A stretch of DNA of 64,000 bases from an uncultured Methanomassiliicoccales archaeon (lineage in GTDB: Archaea > Thermoplasmatota > Thermoplasmata > Methanomassiliicoccales > Methanomethylophilaceae): contig CAKUXX010000005.1 in NCBI GenBank assembly GCA_934702355.1, positions 62,001-126,000 on the forward strand. Direction: 5' to 3'. The position numbers and the translations under genes are program-made. The notes under the pieces are model-generated. The model searched no databases. It had not been told where the DNA came from and saw only the letters and a list, made by a program, of their open reading frames with translations. Below, in pieces: positions 8,964 to 17,330 of the stretch (the first letter of the stretch is position 1; each line of letters starts with the position of its first letter).

Positions 8964-9350
8964 TCAGAGCATCTTGAGGGTTCCGGTGACCTTGTCGATA
9001 TCGGAGTCGGGTGCAGGCCCAATCCCAACGACGGTCATCGACCCCGGCTCGATCTGAGTCCTTCCGGCATCGGTGATGGCGCATGTATAGAGTCCGGAGC
9101 TTCTGGCCTCGTTCATGTACCTGATCATCTCATCCTTGTTGGCGACTTTCAGGACGACCTTCTTCTGTCCGCCGGACATCCAGGAATCGAACGACTTCCT
9201 GTCCATCTTCTGTGCGCGCAGCGCCAGATCCACAGAGGCATGACCGACCTGGGCGGCGATCTTGCCTTTGCCCATGTCCAGATCCATCCTGACGAGGACG
9301 ACGATCTTGTACTCCTCGTTCGTGTTGACACTTTTGAAACCGAAAGCCAT
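8964..9350 (-). CDS. pth2: Peptidyl-tRNA hydrolase, archaeal Pth2 type
   Basis: The 128-residue product shows the Pth2 core: 'KIVVLVRMDLDMGKGKIAAQ', then 'QVGHASVDLAL', then 'YTCAITDAGRTQIEPGS' with the conserved DAGRTQ and GPG-like end. It releases tRNA from prematurely dropped peptidyl-tRNA. The ATG at 9350 is chosen because upstream sequence has no family similarity. The gene is transcribed in the same direction as the zinc-ribbon gene 31 bases upstream. Confidence 0.92.
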   Translation of the reverse strand: MAFGFKSVNTNEEYKIVVLVRMDLDMGKGKIAAQVGHASVDLALRAQKMDRKSFDSWMSGGQKKVVLKVANKDEMIRYMNEARSSGLYTCAITDAGRTQIEPGSMTVVGIGPAPDSDIDKVTGTLKML

Positions 9351-9381
9351 GGGTCCGATGATGCAGGGCCTGTATTTATCA

Positions 9382-10623
9382 TCATACGGAAGCGAATCCG
9401 CCGCAATCATCGGTCGCGGTTCCGTAATAGTAGCATTTCCCGAACCTGTAATCGAACGCATCGTCGATGCATCCGAGGGGGAAGGATTCTATGGGTTCGA
9501 GGAGGATGTACTTCCTGTTCTCGTACGACAGCGATACGGAACGGAGTCCGGAGGGGACATCGGAAGGAGTGTAGTTCAGACCGACGGCGGCGAACGTCTT
9601 CCCATGCATGAGCATGATTCCGGAATCGTAGCCGGATGCCTTCAGAACGGATGCCAACAGCAGGGACAGGTCCCCCGAATCACCCTGATGGAAGTATATC
9701 GTCTCTCCGGGATACGCCCAATACACGGGTGTCGAATGGGAGAGGGTGTCGGAGACCTCCTTGTAACAGGATTGGACATAGGTCATCACGAAGGATGCGA
9801 ACTCCGGACCGTTCGTCTTCAGATCAGGATTGTTCCTCAGGAAAGCATCGCTGAGCCTTCCTGCGAGAAGATTGACGGAATCCGTGGGTTCGGCGAAGGA
9901 TGCCGCATCCGATGCGGACGACGATGTCCTCGGGACGGTGTCCGTTTGGGATGTCAGATTCAGATACTCGCTGTTCCTGACGATGGTCTCCACGGAGTAT
10001 GTGCGGCCCCCGTACTCGAACGCATCCGTCCTGATGCTGTCGCCGAAGTACTGCATCCTCCCGGTGTGGGTGTAATCCTCCTTGGAGTCGGATGAGCATG
10101 TGATCGTGATGTTGTATATCCCGACGGATGGATTGGCCCAGGTGATCTCCGCTTCCAACTTGTTGATGGACACTTGGATATCTCCGGTGACCTCGTTGCG
10201 GATGATCCATGAGAAGTCGGTGTACGAGCCGGATATCTTGCTGCTCAGGGTGATATGGAGTCTGTTCTTCCCTTTTTCAGTGACCCATCCGGCGCTGAAT
10301 CCGGGGTCATCGAACCCTTCGTAGAATTCTATGTAGTCGTCGGAGCCGGGAACGCGCAGAGCGGATTCCGACGGTCCCATCGACGGCGGCTTGACCTCGG
10401 GTTCGGTGTCGCCTATGGAAGTTAGAAGCACGGAAAGGACCGCCACGATCACGATACCTATGATCACGGCGGATGCCAAATGTCTGAAGCGTCTGTCCTC
10501 CTGAACATCCATCAGGATGAATCTGAGTTTGCGACGGGACCTTCCGGATGAGAGGTTCTGACCGCATATGGGGCAGAAGGGGATCTCATCCGAGACGGTC
10601 TCGCCGCAGTTCGGACACTTCAT
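9382..10623 (-). CDS. Zinc-ribbon membrane protein with degenerate transglutaminase-like domain
   Basis: The 413-residue product starts with a zinc ribbon (Cys3, Cys6, Cys17, Cys20). A transmembrane helix (about 50-68) follows, then a long extracytoplasmic part. Residues about 270-380 align with the transglutaminase-like domain of the protein at 5624-7552, sharing 'YWAYP' and the 'SGYD' segment. Here the catalytic cysteine is replaced by Ser316 (GDSGD) and the histidine by Lys342, while an acidic 'LLEP' remains, so enzymatic activity is unlikely. It begins two bases after the stop of the membrane HTH regulator, so the two are almost certainly co-expressed. No function is known; a ligand- or wall-binding partner of the regulator is my inference. 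Confidence 0.7.
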   Translation of the reverse strand: MKCPNCGETVSDEIPFCPICGQNLSSGRSRRKLRFILMDVQEDRRFRHLASAVIIGIVIVAVLSVLLTSIGDTEPEVKPPSMGPSESALRVPGSDDYIEFYEGFDDPGFSAGWVTEKGKNRLHITLSSKISGSYTDFSWIIRNEVTGDIQVSINKLEAEITWANPSVGIYNITITCSSDSKEDYTHTGRMQYFGDSIRTDAFEYGGRTYSVETIVRNSEYLNLTSQTDTVPRTSSSASDAASFAEPTDSVNLLAGRLSDAFLRNNPDLKTNGPEFASFVMTYVQSCYKEVSDTLSHSTPVYWAYPGETIYFHQGDSGDLSLLLASVLKASGYDSGIMLMHGKTFAAVGLNYTPSDVPSGLRSVSLSYENRKYILLEPIESFPLGCIDDAFDYRFGKCYYYGTATDDCGGFASV

Positions 10624-10625
10624 CG

Positions 10626-13106
10626 TCAGTACCAGTCTGTTCCTTCGTAGGTTATGACGATATCCTCGGTCCCGACGATGAATGACACGACGCGGTTGAC
10701 GTCCTGCGAAAGGGGTGAACCGTTCATGCTGATCGTGACGTTGGTTATCGATGTGAGGAACTGGAGCGATACACGGTTCTCGGGGACGATCTTCAGGACG
10801 ATGTCCTTCACGAACGTGTCGTCGGCCATGTAGCTGCCTTTGAGTTCGACCTCTGTGTACTTCGAAGGAAGGACGCCGGAGGTTATCGAGGAGACATCAT
10901 CCCTGTGGCAGGTCATCTTCTCGAACAGGAACACGTCGTCTCCGGCCTCGTGGGTGGAGACGAACCTTCCGTTCTGTGCCGTCACCTCGAACACGGTGCC
11001 GAGGGTGGTCCAGAGACCTCCGGCGGTCTCCATGTAGGAGTCGAGGGGGATGTATCCGCTGAAGTCGTATGCCTTGGAATCGGAGATGATCGAACCGAAG
11101 TCGTAGACGGCATAGGATATGCCCTTGTCCGCAGGCATCTCGATCTCGGTTATCGGTTTGAACGATATGTTCTCATCGATGTTTATCGTGTAAATGCCCT
11201 TGTCATCGCATTCCAGCAGGTTCGGAAGCGGATATGCGACACCGTTCTTCACGAGTCCGATGTTCTCCGTGGTCCCGTTGTACTCGACCGAGAACCTCAT
11301 GGTTCCGGTCGTGACGCTCATGGGCAGCTGCAGTTCGTTGCCGTTCTCATCGTAGATGAGGACGCCGTCGCACCCGTCTCCGAGTGTCATGGAGTAGTTG
11401 CCTGCCTCGATCTCGTCGCCTGTTCCCGCAAGTCCGAAAACGAGGACTCCTGCGAGCATGATCGCCATCACGATGCCCGTGATGTACCTCATGGTCCTCA
11501 TGGGCCTTCCGTTGCCCTTGCGGTTCATGAGGGCGACCTTGACGGACGATGTCCTCTTCTTCTTGGCGGGGGCCTCGTCTGCCAGTCCCTTGACCTCTAT
11601 GCCGTCGGCGGGGGTCATGGTGAGCGTGGGGTAGATCTCCTTGAATGAGACCTTCCTGTCCTCGGGAGTGTCGTCGGACACCCTCACGAATATTCCGTTG
11701 CTCGCCATCTCAAGGCCCTGGTGGGCCATTCCCTTGACGAAGGTCACGGCGGGGGTCATCTCGGAATCCGGGCAGGTGCTCGAGATGCCGATGGTGAGCG
11801 GGTACGCCGAGACGACGTTCAGCGATATTCCGATGGACTGGGCCACGGACGACATCTTCCCGAAGAAGACGTCGAAGTTCTTCGGACCGTCGTTGCCGGC
11901 GAGCCTCATATACTTGGCGCCCAGGACGACGAGCATGTAGTCGGTGTCGATTCCGAGTCCCTTCAGGGTCTCGAGGATGTACCTCAGGTACCCCTCCATG
12001 AACGAGTTCTCCCTGTGCCTCGTATCCTTCAGGATGGCGTTCAGCTCGTCGGTGTCGCGGTTGACCTTGCGGCTCTTCTTCATGAGGATGGAGCACGACA
12101 GTCCGTAGTATGCGATACCGGATTCCGAATAGAACACGGATATGGCGCCGTCCTCCACCATCCTGAGGATGTTGGATGTGATCGTGGACCTGGGTGCATC
12201 CACCATGGTCACGATGTCCGAGACGCACAGGGGCCTCTCGTAGACGGCATCGATTATGTCGATCTGGACAGGGCTGGTTATGATGCCGACCGTTCCTTCC
12301 AGTTCCACCATGAGGAACCTGTCCGAGGAATCACCGTGGGACAGGGACATGTTGATGTACGGTTCGGGGACCTTGTCCACCCTTTCGTAGACGACCTTGT
12401 ATCTGATCTGATCTTCGGAGGAGTACTCCTCCAGAGATGTTATGGCGAGTTTCCTGTCGGTAGCATTCTCGACAGCTCTTCCGACGAATGCGGAGAACAT
12501 GTCGATCTCGCGTCCGAGCACTTCGTTGCCCTCGAACACCAGTGTGAGGGGGTTGAGGGAGAAGACGTTGAACTTGAATCCGGTCAAGGATGCGAAACGC
12601 TCCTTGATCTTGAGGATGGAATCTTCGATGTCGGCGCGGCCGATGTCGTATTTCATCGAATCCGCGAGTTCCGTGGCGTATCTGGAACGGAGCTGGTCCA
12701 GACTGAGACCTATCTCAGCCAGGTGGCTGTCGAACATGTTGGCCACGGCGGCAAGTCCGGAGCAGTGCTCGGAGGGGTTCCTGAAGGTCCTCTCGCACTC
12801 TTCTTTGGCTTCCGGGTCGGGTGTGACGGAGCTGGCGATCTTCATGGCAAGGTTCGTGTAGTACACGGTCTTCTTGCTGGGATCCGGCTTGATTCTGACG
12901 ATGACTCCTGCATCGATCATCTTGTCCATGACGAAATGGAGCGATGAAGACGAAAGGTCCAGGCTGGCGGTGAGGTCGCTGGGCCTCTTGTCCCCTGTGC
13001 AGAGCTGATTGTAGACTGCGATCTGCAGTGGATCAGTCATCGGGATGACACCCTTCTCGGTTAGGAGCAATGTGAAATTGCGTAGATATTCATCCTGACC
13101 GCTCAT
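10626..13106 (-). CDS. Membrane-anchored regulator with duplicated winged-helix/sensor modules
   Basis: This 826-residue protein contains two copies of one module. HTH1 (about 22-92) and a linked domain (105-245) are followed by HTH2 (275-345) and a second linked domain (360-475). The two linked domains share a core readable as 'NVFSLNPLTLVFE' and 'NVVSAYPLTIGIS'. A basic linker (515-540) leads to one transmembrane helix (541-562) and about 260 extracytoplasmic residues. The layout implies a one-component regulator that binds DNA inside and senses outside. It has its own TATA box and is directly followed by the zinc-ribbon gene at 9382-10623. I do not recognise a named family for the whole protein. 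Confidence 0.7.
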   Translation of the reverse strand: MSGQDEYLRNFTLLLTEKGVIPMTDPLQIAVYNQLCTGDKRPSDLTASLDLSSSSLHFVMDKMIDAGVIVRIKPDPSKKTVYYTNLAMKIASSVTPDPEAKEECERTFRNPSEHCSGLAAVANMFDSHLAEIGLSLDQLRSRYATELADSMKYDIGRADIEDSILKIKERFASLTGFKFNVFSLNPLTLVFEGNEVLGREIDMFSAFVGRAVENATDRKLAITSLEEYSSEDQIRYKVVYERVDKVPEPYINMSLSHGDSSDRFLMVELEGTVGIITSPVQIDIIDAVYERPLCVSDIVTMVDAPRSTITSNILRMVEDGAISVFYSESGIAYYGLSCSILMKKSRKVNRDTDELNAILKDTRHRENSFMEGYLRYILETLKGLGIDTDYMLVVLGAKYMRLAGNDGPKNFDVFFGKMSSVAQSIGISLNVVSAYPLTIGISSTCPDSEMTPAVTFVKGMAHQGLEMASNGIFVRVSDDTPEDRKVSFKEIYPTLTMTPADGIEVKGLADEAPAKKKRTSSVKVALMNRKGNGRPMRTMRYITGIVMAIMLAGVLVFGLAGTGDEIEAGNYSMTLGDGCDGVLIYDENGNELQLPMSVTTGTMRFSVEYNGTTENIGLVKNGVAYPLPNLLECDDKGIYTINIDENISFKPITEIEMPADKGISYAVYDFGSIISDSKAYDFSGYIPLDSYMETAGGLWTTLGTVFEVTAQNGRFVSTHEAGDDVFLFEKMTCHRDDVSSITSGVLPSKYTEVELKGSYMADDTFVKDIVLKIVPENRVSLQFLTSITNVTISMNGSPLSQDVNRVVSFIVGTEDIVITYEGTDWY

Positions 13107-13121
13107 ACCACTGTATATCGG

Positions 13122-13140
13122 TCTTATATTTATTATAATA
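13122..13140 (-). promoter_or_regulatory. TATA box for the membrane HTH regulator
   Basis: On the minus strand an A/T-only run reading TATTATAATAAATATAAG ends about 16 bases before the ATG at 13106. It overlaps the tenI stop codon, which gives the regulator a promoter separate from the thiazole operon. Confidence 0.5.
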
Positions 13141-13756
13141 AGGAGGTGACACTCGGAGAGTGTGTATCATCGCGGTCTCGGTTTTTCAAGAGGGACCTAA
13201 CCAATCCTTCGATGTCATCGGAGAGCATCGCCGAGGACATCACCGCCGCGCCCTCAGCACCGGAGGACAGGACGCGCTGGAAGTTCTCAGGGGTTATCCC
13301 GCCCACTCCGTACACGGGTATGTCAACGGAATCGCATACGCTCTTCAGGAAACCGGCCCCTCTCGGCTCGCCTATCTTGCATGCAGTGGGAAATATGTGC
13401 CCTGCGATCAGGTAGTCCGCGCCGAGGGATTCGGCCTCCTCGGCCTCTGCGGGCGAGTGTACGGAAGCTCCGACAGCCCGGAAGTCGGACAGGTCCCCGC
13501 ACGAGCGGAGTATGTTCAACGGCAGATGCACCCTGTCAATGTGCACCTCGCGGGCGGCTTCGATGTCCGAGTTGACGGACAGCGGGACGCCTGCACGGTC
13601 GCAGATCGTCTTGCAGTCGGATGCCAGTCTGACGAGCTCCTCGTGGGACAGGTCCTTCTCCCTCAGTATGATCATCTCGGGTCCCGCATCCGCCAGTCTG
13701 GCTATGCGGTCCAGGAATGGTTCCTTGCAGATGCTGCGACAGGTGATCGCGATCAT
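13133..13756 (-). CDS. tenI: Thiazole tautomerase TenI
   Basis: This 207-residue TIM barrel belongs to the ThiE/TenI superfamily. The motif 'AGHIFPTACKIGEPRG' matches the TenI pattern GHxFxTxCKxG..RG with its active-site histidine; ThiE has GxIFxTxTKxD at that place, as in the gene at 15927. TenI aromatises the thiazole carboxylate phosphate made by ThiG. It directly follows thiH and closes the thiazole operon. It is one of only two genes here ending in TAA. A degenerate ThiE is the alternative reading. Confidence 0.75.
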   Translation of the reverse strand: MIAITCRSICKEPFLDRIARLADAGPEMIILREKDLSHEELVRLASDCKTICDRAGVPLSVNSDIEAAREVHIDRVHLPLNILRSCGDLSDFRAVGASVHSPAEAEEAESLGADYLIAGHIFPTACKIGEPRGAGFLKSVCDSVDIPVYGVGGITPENFQRVLSSGAEGAAVMSSAMLSDDIEGLVRSLLKNRDRDDTHSPSVTSLL

Positions 13757-14905
13757 TCAGACCCTCACGTAGTCGTTCATCACGGGCTGGAGTCCGTTGT
13801 CCTTGAGGGCCCTGACGATCTCGTCCACGCCCCTTGGGTCCGATATGACGAACTGTCCGTCTCCGTGGGCATCTCCCGAGTGCTCCCCGATGCCGACGCT
13901 GACGCCCGCGGATATCTTGGTCGCGCTGAGTCCAACTATCCCGTCCCTGAAACCGGGGCGTTCCCTTGTCGATATCGTCTGTCCCGCGAAGGGCAGGAAC
14001 AGCCTATATGCCAGCGATACTTGGAGCAGCTGCCTTTCAGACACCTTGATATCGTTCTCCACACCGCCTGCGGGCCTGAGTCTCGGCAGGGACATCGAGA
14101 TCTCGGCATGGGGGTACTTCCTTTGGATCAGGTTCGCGTGGAGTCCGCACGAGAACGCATCGCGAACGGGATCGTCGCTCAGGCCCAGCAGGGTTCCGAA
14201 TGCGACTCCCCTCATCCCTCCTCTGAGCGCCCTCTCCTGTGCATCGAATCTGTAGGAGAACACCCTCTTGGGGCCTGCCAGATGGAGCTCGCCGTATCTC
14301 TTGGTGTCGTAGGTCTCCTGGAAGACCGTGACGTAATCCGCGCCGCAGCTGTGGATGTGGGCGTACTCGTCGGTGTTCATAGGATACACCTCGATCCCGA
14401 CGGTCCCGAACCTCTCCGAGGCCAGACGGACGCATTCGCCGATGTACTCCACATCAGATCTCACTCTGGACTCTCCGGTGAGGATGAGGACCTCCTTGAG
14501 CCCTGTTGAAGCTATCGAATCCAATTCGTCCGTGACCTCGTCGAGGGTCAGGCAGGCGCGGTTGATGTGATTCGAACTGTTGAATCCGCAGTAGACGCAT
14601 CTGTTGGTGCAGTAGTTGGAGACGTACAGCGGGGTGAACAGGCAGACCGAGTTCCCGAAGTGCTTCCTTGTCTCCTGCTTGGCCTTCGCGGCCATGTCCT
14701 CCAGATACGGCTCCGCCGCCGGCGAGAGCAGTGCGGCGAAAGAATAGGGGTCGTCACAGGAATCCAGTGCGGATTCGACATCCCTCCTTGTGAAAGAGCC
14801 GAAATCCATCTTCCTGGATGTTGCGAGCGTGCGGTCCATTATGTCGGAATCAAGACATTCCATGTTGTCGTCGTACTCGGCGACATCAGTATCCTTGCGG
14901 ACCAT
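13757..14905 (-). CDS. thiH: 2-iminoacetate synthase ThiH
   Basis: The 382-residue radical SAM enzyme has the cluster motif Cys99-x3-Cys103-x2-Cys106 (CTNRCVYC) and the ThiH-type 'GEVYPMNTDEY'-like region and 'SMSLPRLRPA' segment. It cleaves tyrosine to dehydroglycine, which ThiG uses to build the thiazole. ThiH is the oxygen-sensitive alternative to glycine oxidase ThiO, fitting an anaerobe. The gene lies 4 bases after thiG and abuts tenI. Confidence 0.9.
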   Translation of the reverse strand: MVRKDTDVAEYDDNMECLDSDIMDRTLATSRKMDFGSFTRRDVESALDSCDDPYSFAALLSPAAEPYLEDMAAKAKQETRKHFGNSVCLFTPLYVSNYCTNRCVYCGFNSSNHINRACLTLDEVTDELDSIASTGLKEVLILTGESRVRSDVEYIGECVRLASERFGTVGIEVYPMNTDEYAHIHSCGADYVTVFQETYDTKRYGELHLAGPKRVFSYRFDAQERALRGGMRGVAFGTLLGLSDDPVRDAFSCGLHANLIQRKYPHAEISMSLPRLRPAGGVENDIKVSERQLLQVSLAYRLFLPFAGQTISTRERPGFRDGIVGLSATKISAGVSVGIGEHSGDAHGDGQFVISDPRGVDEIVRALKDNGLQPVMNDYVRV

Positions 14906-14909
14906 GGGA

Positions 14910-15677
14910 TCACTCCCTCAGGAATCCCGTGAGCGGGCTGGATGCCTCTGCCCTGTCGCCGATGACGCGGCCGAGGCCGGAGAGATAGGCGAGCCTGCCC
15001 GATTCGATGGCGAGTCTGAAGGCCTTCGCCATTCCGGGGACATCCTTCGCAGTGGCGATGGCAGTATTGGCCATGACCGCGGCGCATCCCATCTCCATCG
15101 CCTCGCATGCCTGCGAAGGGCGACCGATTCCCGCATCCACGATGACGGGAAGGTCCACCTCATCGATGATCATCCTTATGAAATCCCTTGTCAGGAGGCC
15201 TCTGTTGCTTCCTATCGGGGCTCCTAGGGGCATTATGGCCGCGGCTCCCGCATCCGCCATGTCCCTTGCGGCGGTGAGGTCGGGCATCATGTACGGCATG
15301 GGTATGAAGCCCTCGTCCGCCAGCATCTTCACGGCACGGACGGTCTCCCTGTTGTCCGGAAGGAGGTATCTGCTGTCGCAGATGATCTCGATCTTGACGA
15401 AATCCCCGCATCCGAGCTCCCTTGCCAGCCTTGCGATCCTGACAGCTTCCTCGGCATTCCTCGCCCCGGAAGTGTTGGGGAGGAGGGTGATCCCTTCGGG
15501 CATGCAGTCAAGGATGTTGCCTTCGCCTTCGGCATTGGCACGGCGGACGGCGAGCGTAGCCATCTCGACACCTCCGTTCTCGATCACCGAGCGGGTGATG
15601 TCCAGTGAGAATTTTCCTGATCCCAGGATGAACCTGGAGCTGAATCTGTGACCGCCTATGACGAGATCGTCCGACAT
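14910..15677 (-). CDS. thiG: Thiazole synthase ThiG
   Basis: At 255 residues the product has the standard ThiG length and begins MSDDLVIGGHRFSSRFILGS like other ThiG proteins. The 'VKIEII' strand carries the Schiff-base lysine, and 'GAPIGSNRGLLT' and 'VDAGIGRPSQA' are the phosphate-binding loops. It condenses deoxyxylulose phosphate, dehydroglycine and ThiS thiocarboxylate. An upstream ATG at 15728 overlaps the thiS stop (ATGA) and would add 17 unconserved residues; coupling makes it a real alternative. Confidence 0.9.
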   Translation of the reverse strand: MSDDLVIGGHRFSSRFILGSGKFSLDITRSVIENGGVEMATLAVRRANAEGEGNILDCMPEGITLLPNTSGARNAEEAVRIARLARELGCGDFVKIEIICDSRYLLPDNRETVRAVKMLADEGFIPMPYMMPDLTAARDMADAGAAAIMPLGAPIGSNRGLLTRDFIRMIIDEVDLPVIVDAGIGRPSQACEAMEMGCAAVMANTAIATAKDVPGMAKAFRLAIESGRLAYLSGLGRVIGDRAEASSPLTGFLRE

Positions 15678-15724
15678 GAGGGTCGGGTAGAGTTGGGATG
15701 TATATCCGTATTTCTGGGAGCGGC

Positions 15725-15925
15725 TCATCCTCCGCCGACGAAGCCGACGAGTTCGAGTCTCTGTCCCTCTTCCAGGACCGTATCCGCACGGGAACCGCGG
15801 GGGCATATCTCCCCGTCGATCTCCACAGCCACGCGCTTCGGGTCCATGCCCATGAAGGACACGATCTCCTCTGCGGTGATGCCTTCCGGGACATCGGTCT
15901 CGGTACCGTTGACTGTTATCCTCAT
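15725..15925 (-). CDS. thiS: Sulfur carrier protein ThiS
   Basis: This 66-residue ubiquitin-like protein begins MRITVNGTETDVPEGITAEE and ends in Gly-Gly-Gly, the C-terminus that is adenylated and thiocarboxylated. 'RVAVEIDGEICPR' is typical of ThiS. It hands sulfur to ThiG. It lies between thiE and thiG. No ThiF adenylyltransferase is in the window, so activation must depend on a ThiF/MoeB-type enzyme elsewhere. Confidence 0.9.
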   Translation of the reverse strand: MRITVNGTETDVPEGITAEEIVSFMGMDPKRVAVEIDGEICPRGSRADTVLEEGQRLELVGFVGGG

Positions 15926-15926
15926 A

Positions 15927-16571
15927 TCAGCAGAACTCCGAGGGTATGTGGGGCCTGACCTTCAGAATGAGGTCCCTGAGCTCGTGGGCTGCGCCTGCGA
16001 CATCGTCCTGGGCGACAACTGCGGAGACGACTGCTGCGGCATCCGCTCCCGCACGGATGACGTCCTGTATGTTGCCTCTGTTGATCCCGCCTATGGCCAC
16101 TATCGGAACGTCGACCGCCTCCCTTATCTCGAAGATCGGTCCGAGTCCTATTCCCTGGGCCGCATCGGGCTTTGTGGATGTCTTGAATATCGCTCCGACA
16201 CCGACGTAATCCGCTCCCGCTTCCACGGCGGCGATAGCCTGTTCCACGTTGTCCACGGATGCTCCTATGATGGCATCGTCGCCCATGAGTCTCCTGGCGA
16301 CATCGACCGGTATGTCCGATTGACCCAGATGGACCCCGTCCGCGCATGATGCGATGGCGACGTCCACCCTGTCGTTGACGATGAAGAGCTTGCACATCTC
16401 GTCGGCCGTCTCCCTGATGATCTCCGCCTGACGGAGCATCTCCCCGCCGTCGGCATCCTTCATCCTGAGCTGAACCACGTCGGCACCGCCCTCATAGGCG
16501 AGTCTGGCGATCTCCGCATCCGAGCGTCCTTTGGAGAGCTTGGAATCCGTCACAACGTACAGGTCGAACAT
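15927..16571 (-). CDS. thiE: Thiamine phosphate synthase ThiE
   Basis: The 214-residue TIM barrel has 'VVQLRMKD', 'LFIVNDRVDVA', 'GVHLGQSDI', 'GVGAIFKTSTKPD' and 'IVAIGGINRGN', the classic ThiE sequence order. It joins hydroxymethylpyrimidine diphosphate and thiazole phosphate to thiamine phosphate. It heads the operon thiE-thiS-thiG-thiH-tenI, with its stop one base from the thiS start. The same reaction is also predicted for the ThiN domain of thiDN at 18347. Confidence 0.92.
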   Translation of the reverse strand: MFDLYVVTDSKLSKGRSDAEIARLAYEGGADVVQLRMKDADGGEMLRQAEIIRETADEMCKLFIVNDRVDVAIASCADGVHLGQSDIPVDVARRLMGDDAIIGASVDNVEQAIAAVEAGADYVGVGAIFKTSTKPDAAQGIGLGPIFEIREAVDVPIVAIGGINRGNIQDVIRAGADAAAVVSAVVAQDDVAGAAHELRDLILKVRPHIPSEFC

Positions 16572-16654
16572 GAGCCTGAGATTGTCATCCGATACTTAAC
16601 CACCAACACTTTCGCTTCGGTAGTTTTATCGCCGATGCGGTGCTCTCCGGGCCG

Positions 16655-17245
16655 ATGAGCATCCTATACCGCTACGGAAGCACTTACTACATCAACATGA
16701 CCAACAGGTGTCCCTGCAGATGCGTGTTCTGTGTCAGGAACTCGACAGAGGGGCTCGGAGACGCAGATTCCCTCTGGCTCAGCAACGAGCCGACCGTGGA
16801 CGAGGTCATAGAGGCACTGAGGGGAGTCGATCTCTCAGGTTCCAGGGAGGTCGTGTTCTGCGGTTACGGAGAACCCACCGAGCGCTTCGACGATGTCCTT
16901 GAGTGCGCCAAGCGCATAAGGTCCGAATTCGGGAAGCCCGTCAGGCTGGACACCAACGGTCTTGGGAACCTGATCAACGGCAGGGATATAGTTCCGGAAA
17001 TGCAGGGCGTGTTCGATGCGGTGTCGATCAGTCTGAACGCTCCGAATTCGGAGGAGTACATGGAGGTCGCGCGTCCTTCCTTCGGTGATAGGGCATATCC
17101 CGCCGTGTTGGACTTCATCAGAGAATGCCGCAAGGCGATCCCGAAGGTCATGGTCTCCGTCGTCGGCGGTTCTATAAGCGACGAATCCGAGGCGGAATGC
17201 GCCAAGATGGCCGAGGAAATGGGCGTTTCGTTCAGGGTCAGGTGA
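16655..17245 (+). CDS. TatD-associated-type radical SAM protein
   Basis: The 196-residue product has the radical SAM motif Cys19-x3-Cys23-x2-Cys26 (within NRCPCRCVFC), 'EVVFCGYGEPTERFDDVLE' and 'LDTNGLGN'. This short form resembles the TatD-family-associated radical SAM group often encoded beside or fused to a TatD nuclease; no TatD gene is here. Its reaction is unknown. It diverges from thiE, with 83 bases between starts. The ATG at 16655 is preferred over a GTG at 16640. Confidence 0.72.
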   Translation: MSILYRYGSTYYINMTNRCPCRCVFCVRNSTEGLGDADSLWLSNEPTVDEVIEALRGVDLSGSREVVFCGYGEPTERFDDVLECAKRIRSEFGKPVRLDTNGLGNLINGRDIVPEMQGVFDAVSISLNAPNSEEYMEVARPSFGDRAYPAVLDFIRECRKAIPKVMVSVVGGSISDESEAECAKMAEEMGVSFRVR

Positions 17246-17297
17246 AAAATACGGGCGAAGTACCTGCATAAGGACCGAGTCTCCTTATGAGCCCTTT

Positions 17298-17306
17298 TTT
17301 ATATTA
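17298..17306 (+). promoter_or_regulatory. TATA box for the FKBP gene
   Basis: A TTTATATTA-type box follows a T-run and ends about 25 bases before the ATG at 17331, implying an almost leaderless transcript. Confidence 0.5.
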
Positions 17307-17330
17307 TATGGATTATCGCCACTCGGTAAA

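Noticed and set aside
11721..12947. A 408-codon open frame antisense to the membrane HTH regulator
   Set aside because: Its protein is composed of low-complexity H, G, D, V and E stretches typical of the reverse frame of a GC-rich gene; the opposite strand has clear domains, a promoter and a start.
13160..14509. A 449-codon frame on the plus strand across tenI and thiH
   Set aside because: It spans two real genes of the opposite strand and has shadow-type composition.
16572..16654. TPP riboswitch upstream of thiE
   Set aside because: The CUGAGA and ACCUGAUCUGGRUAAUGCCAGC-type segments are absent, and the space is only about 80 bases. The same holds for thiDN, whose TATA box lies next to the start.
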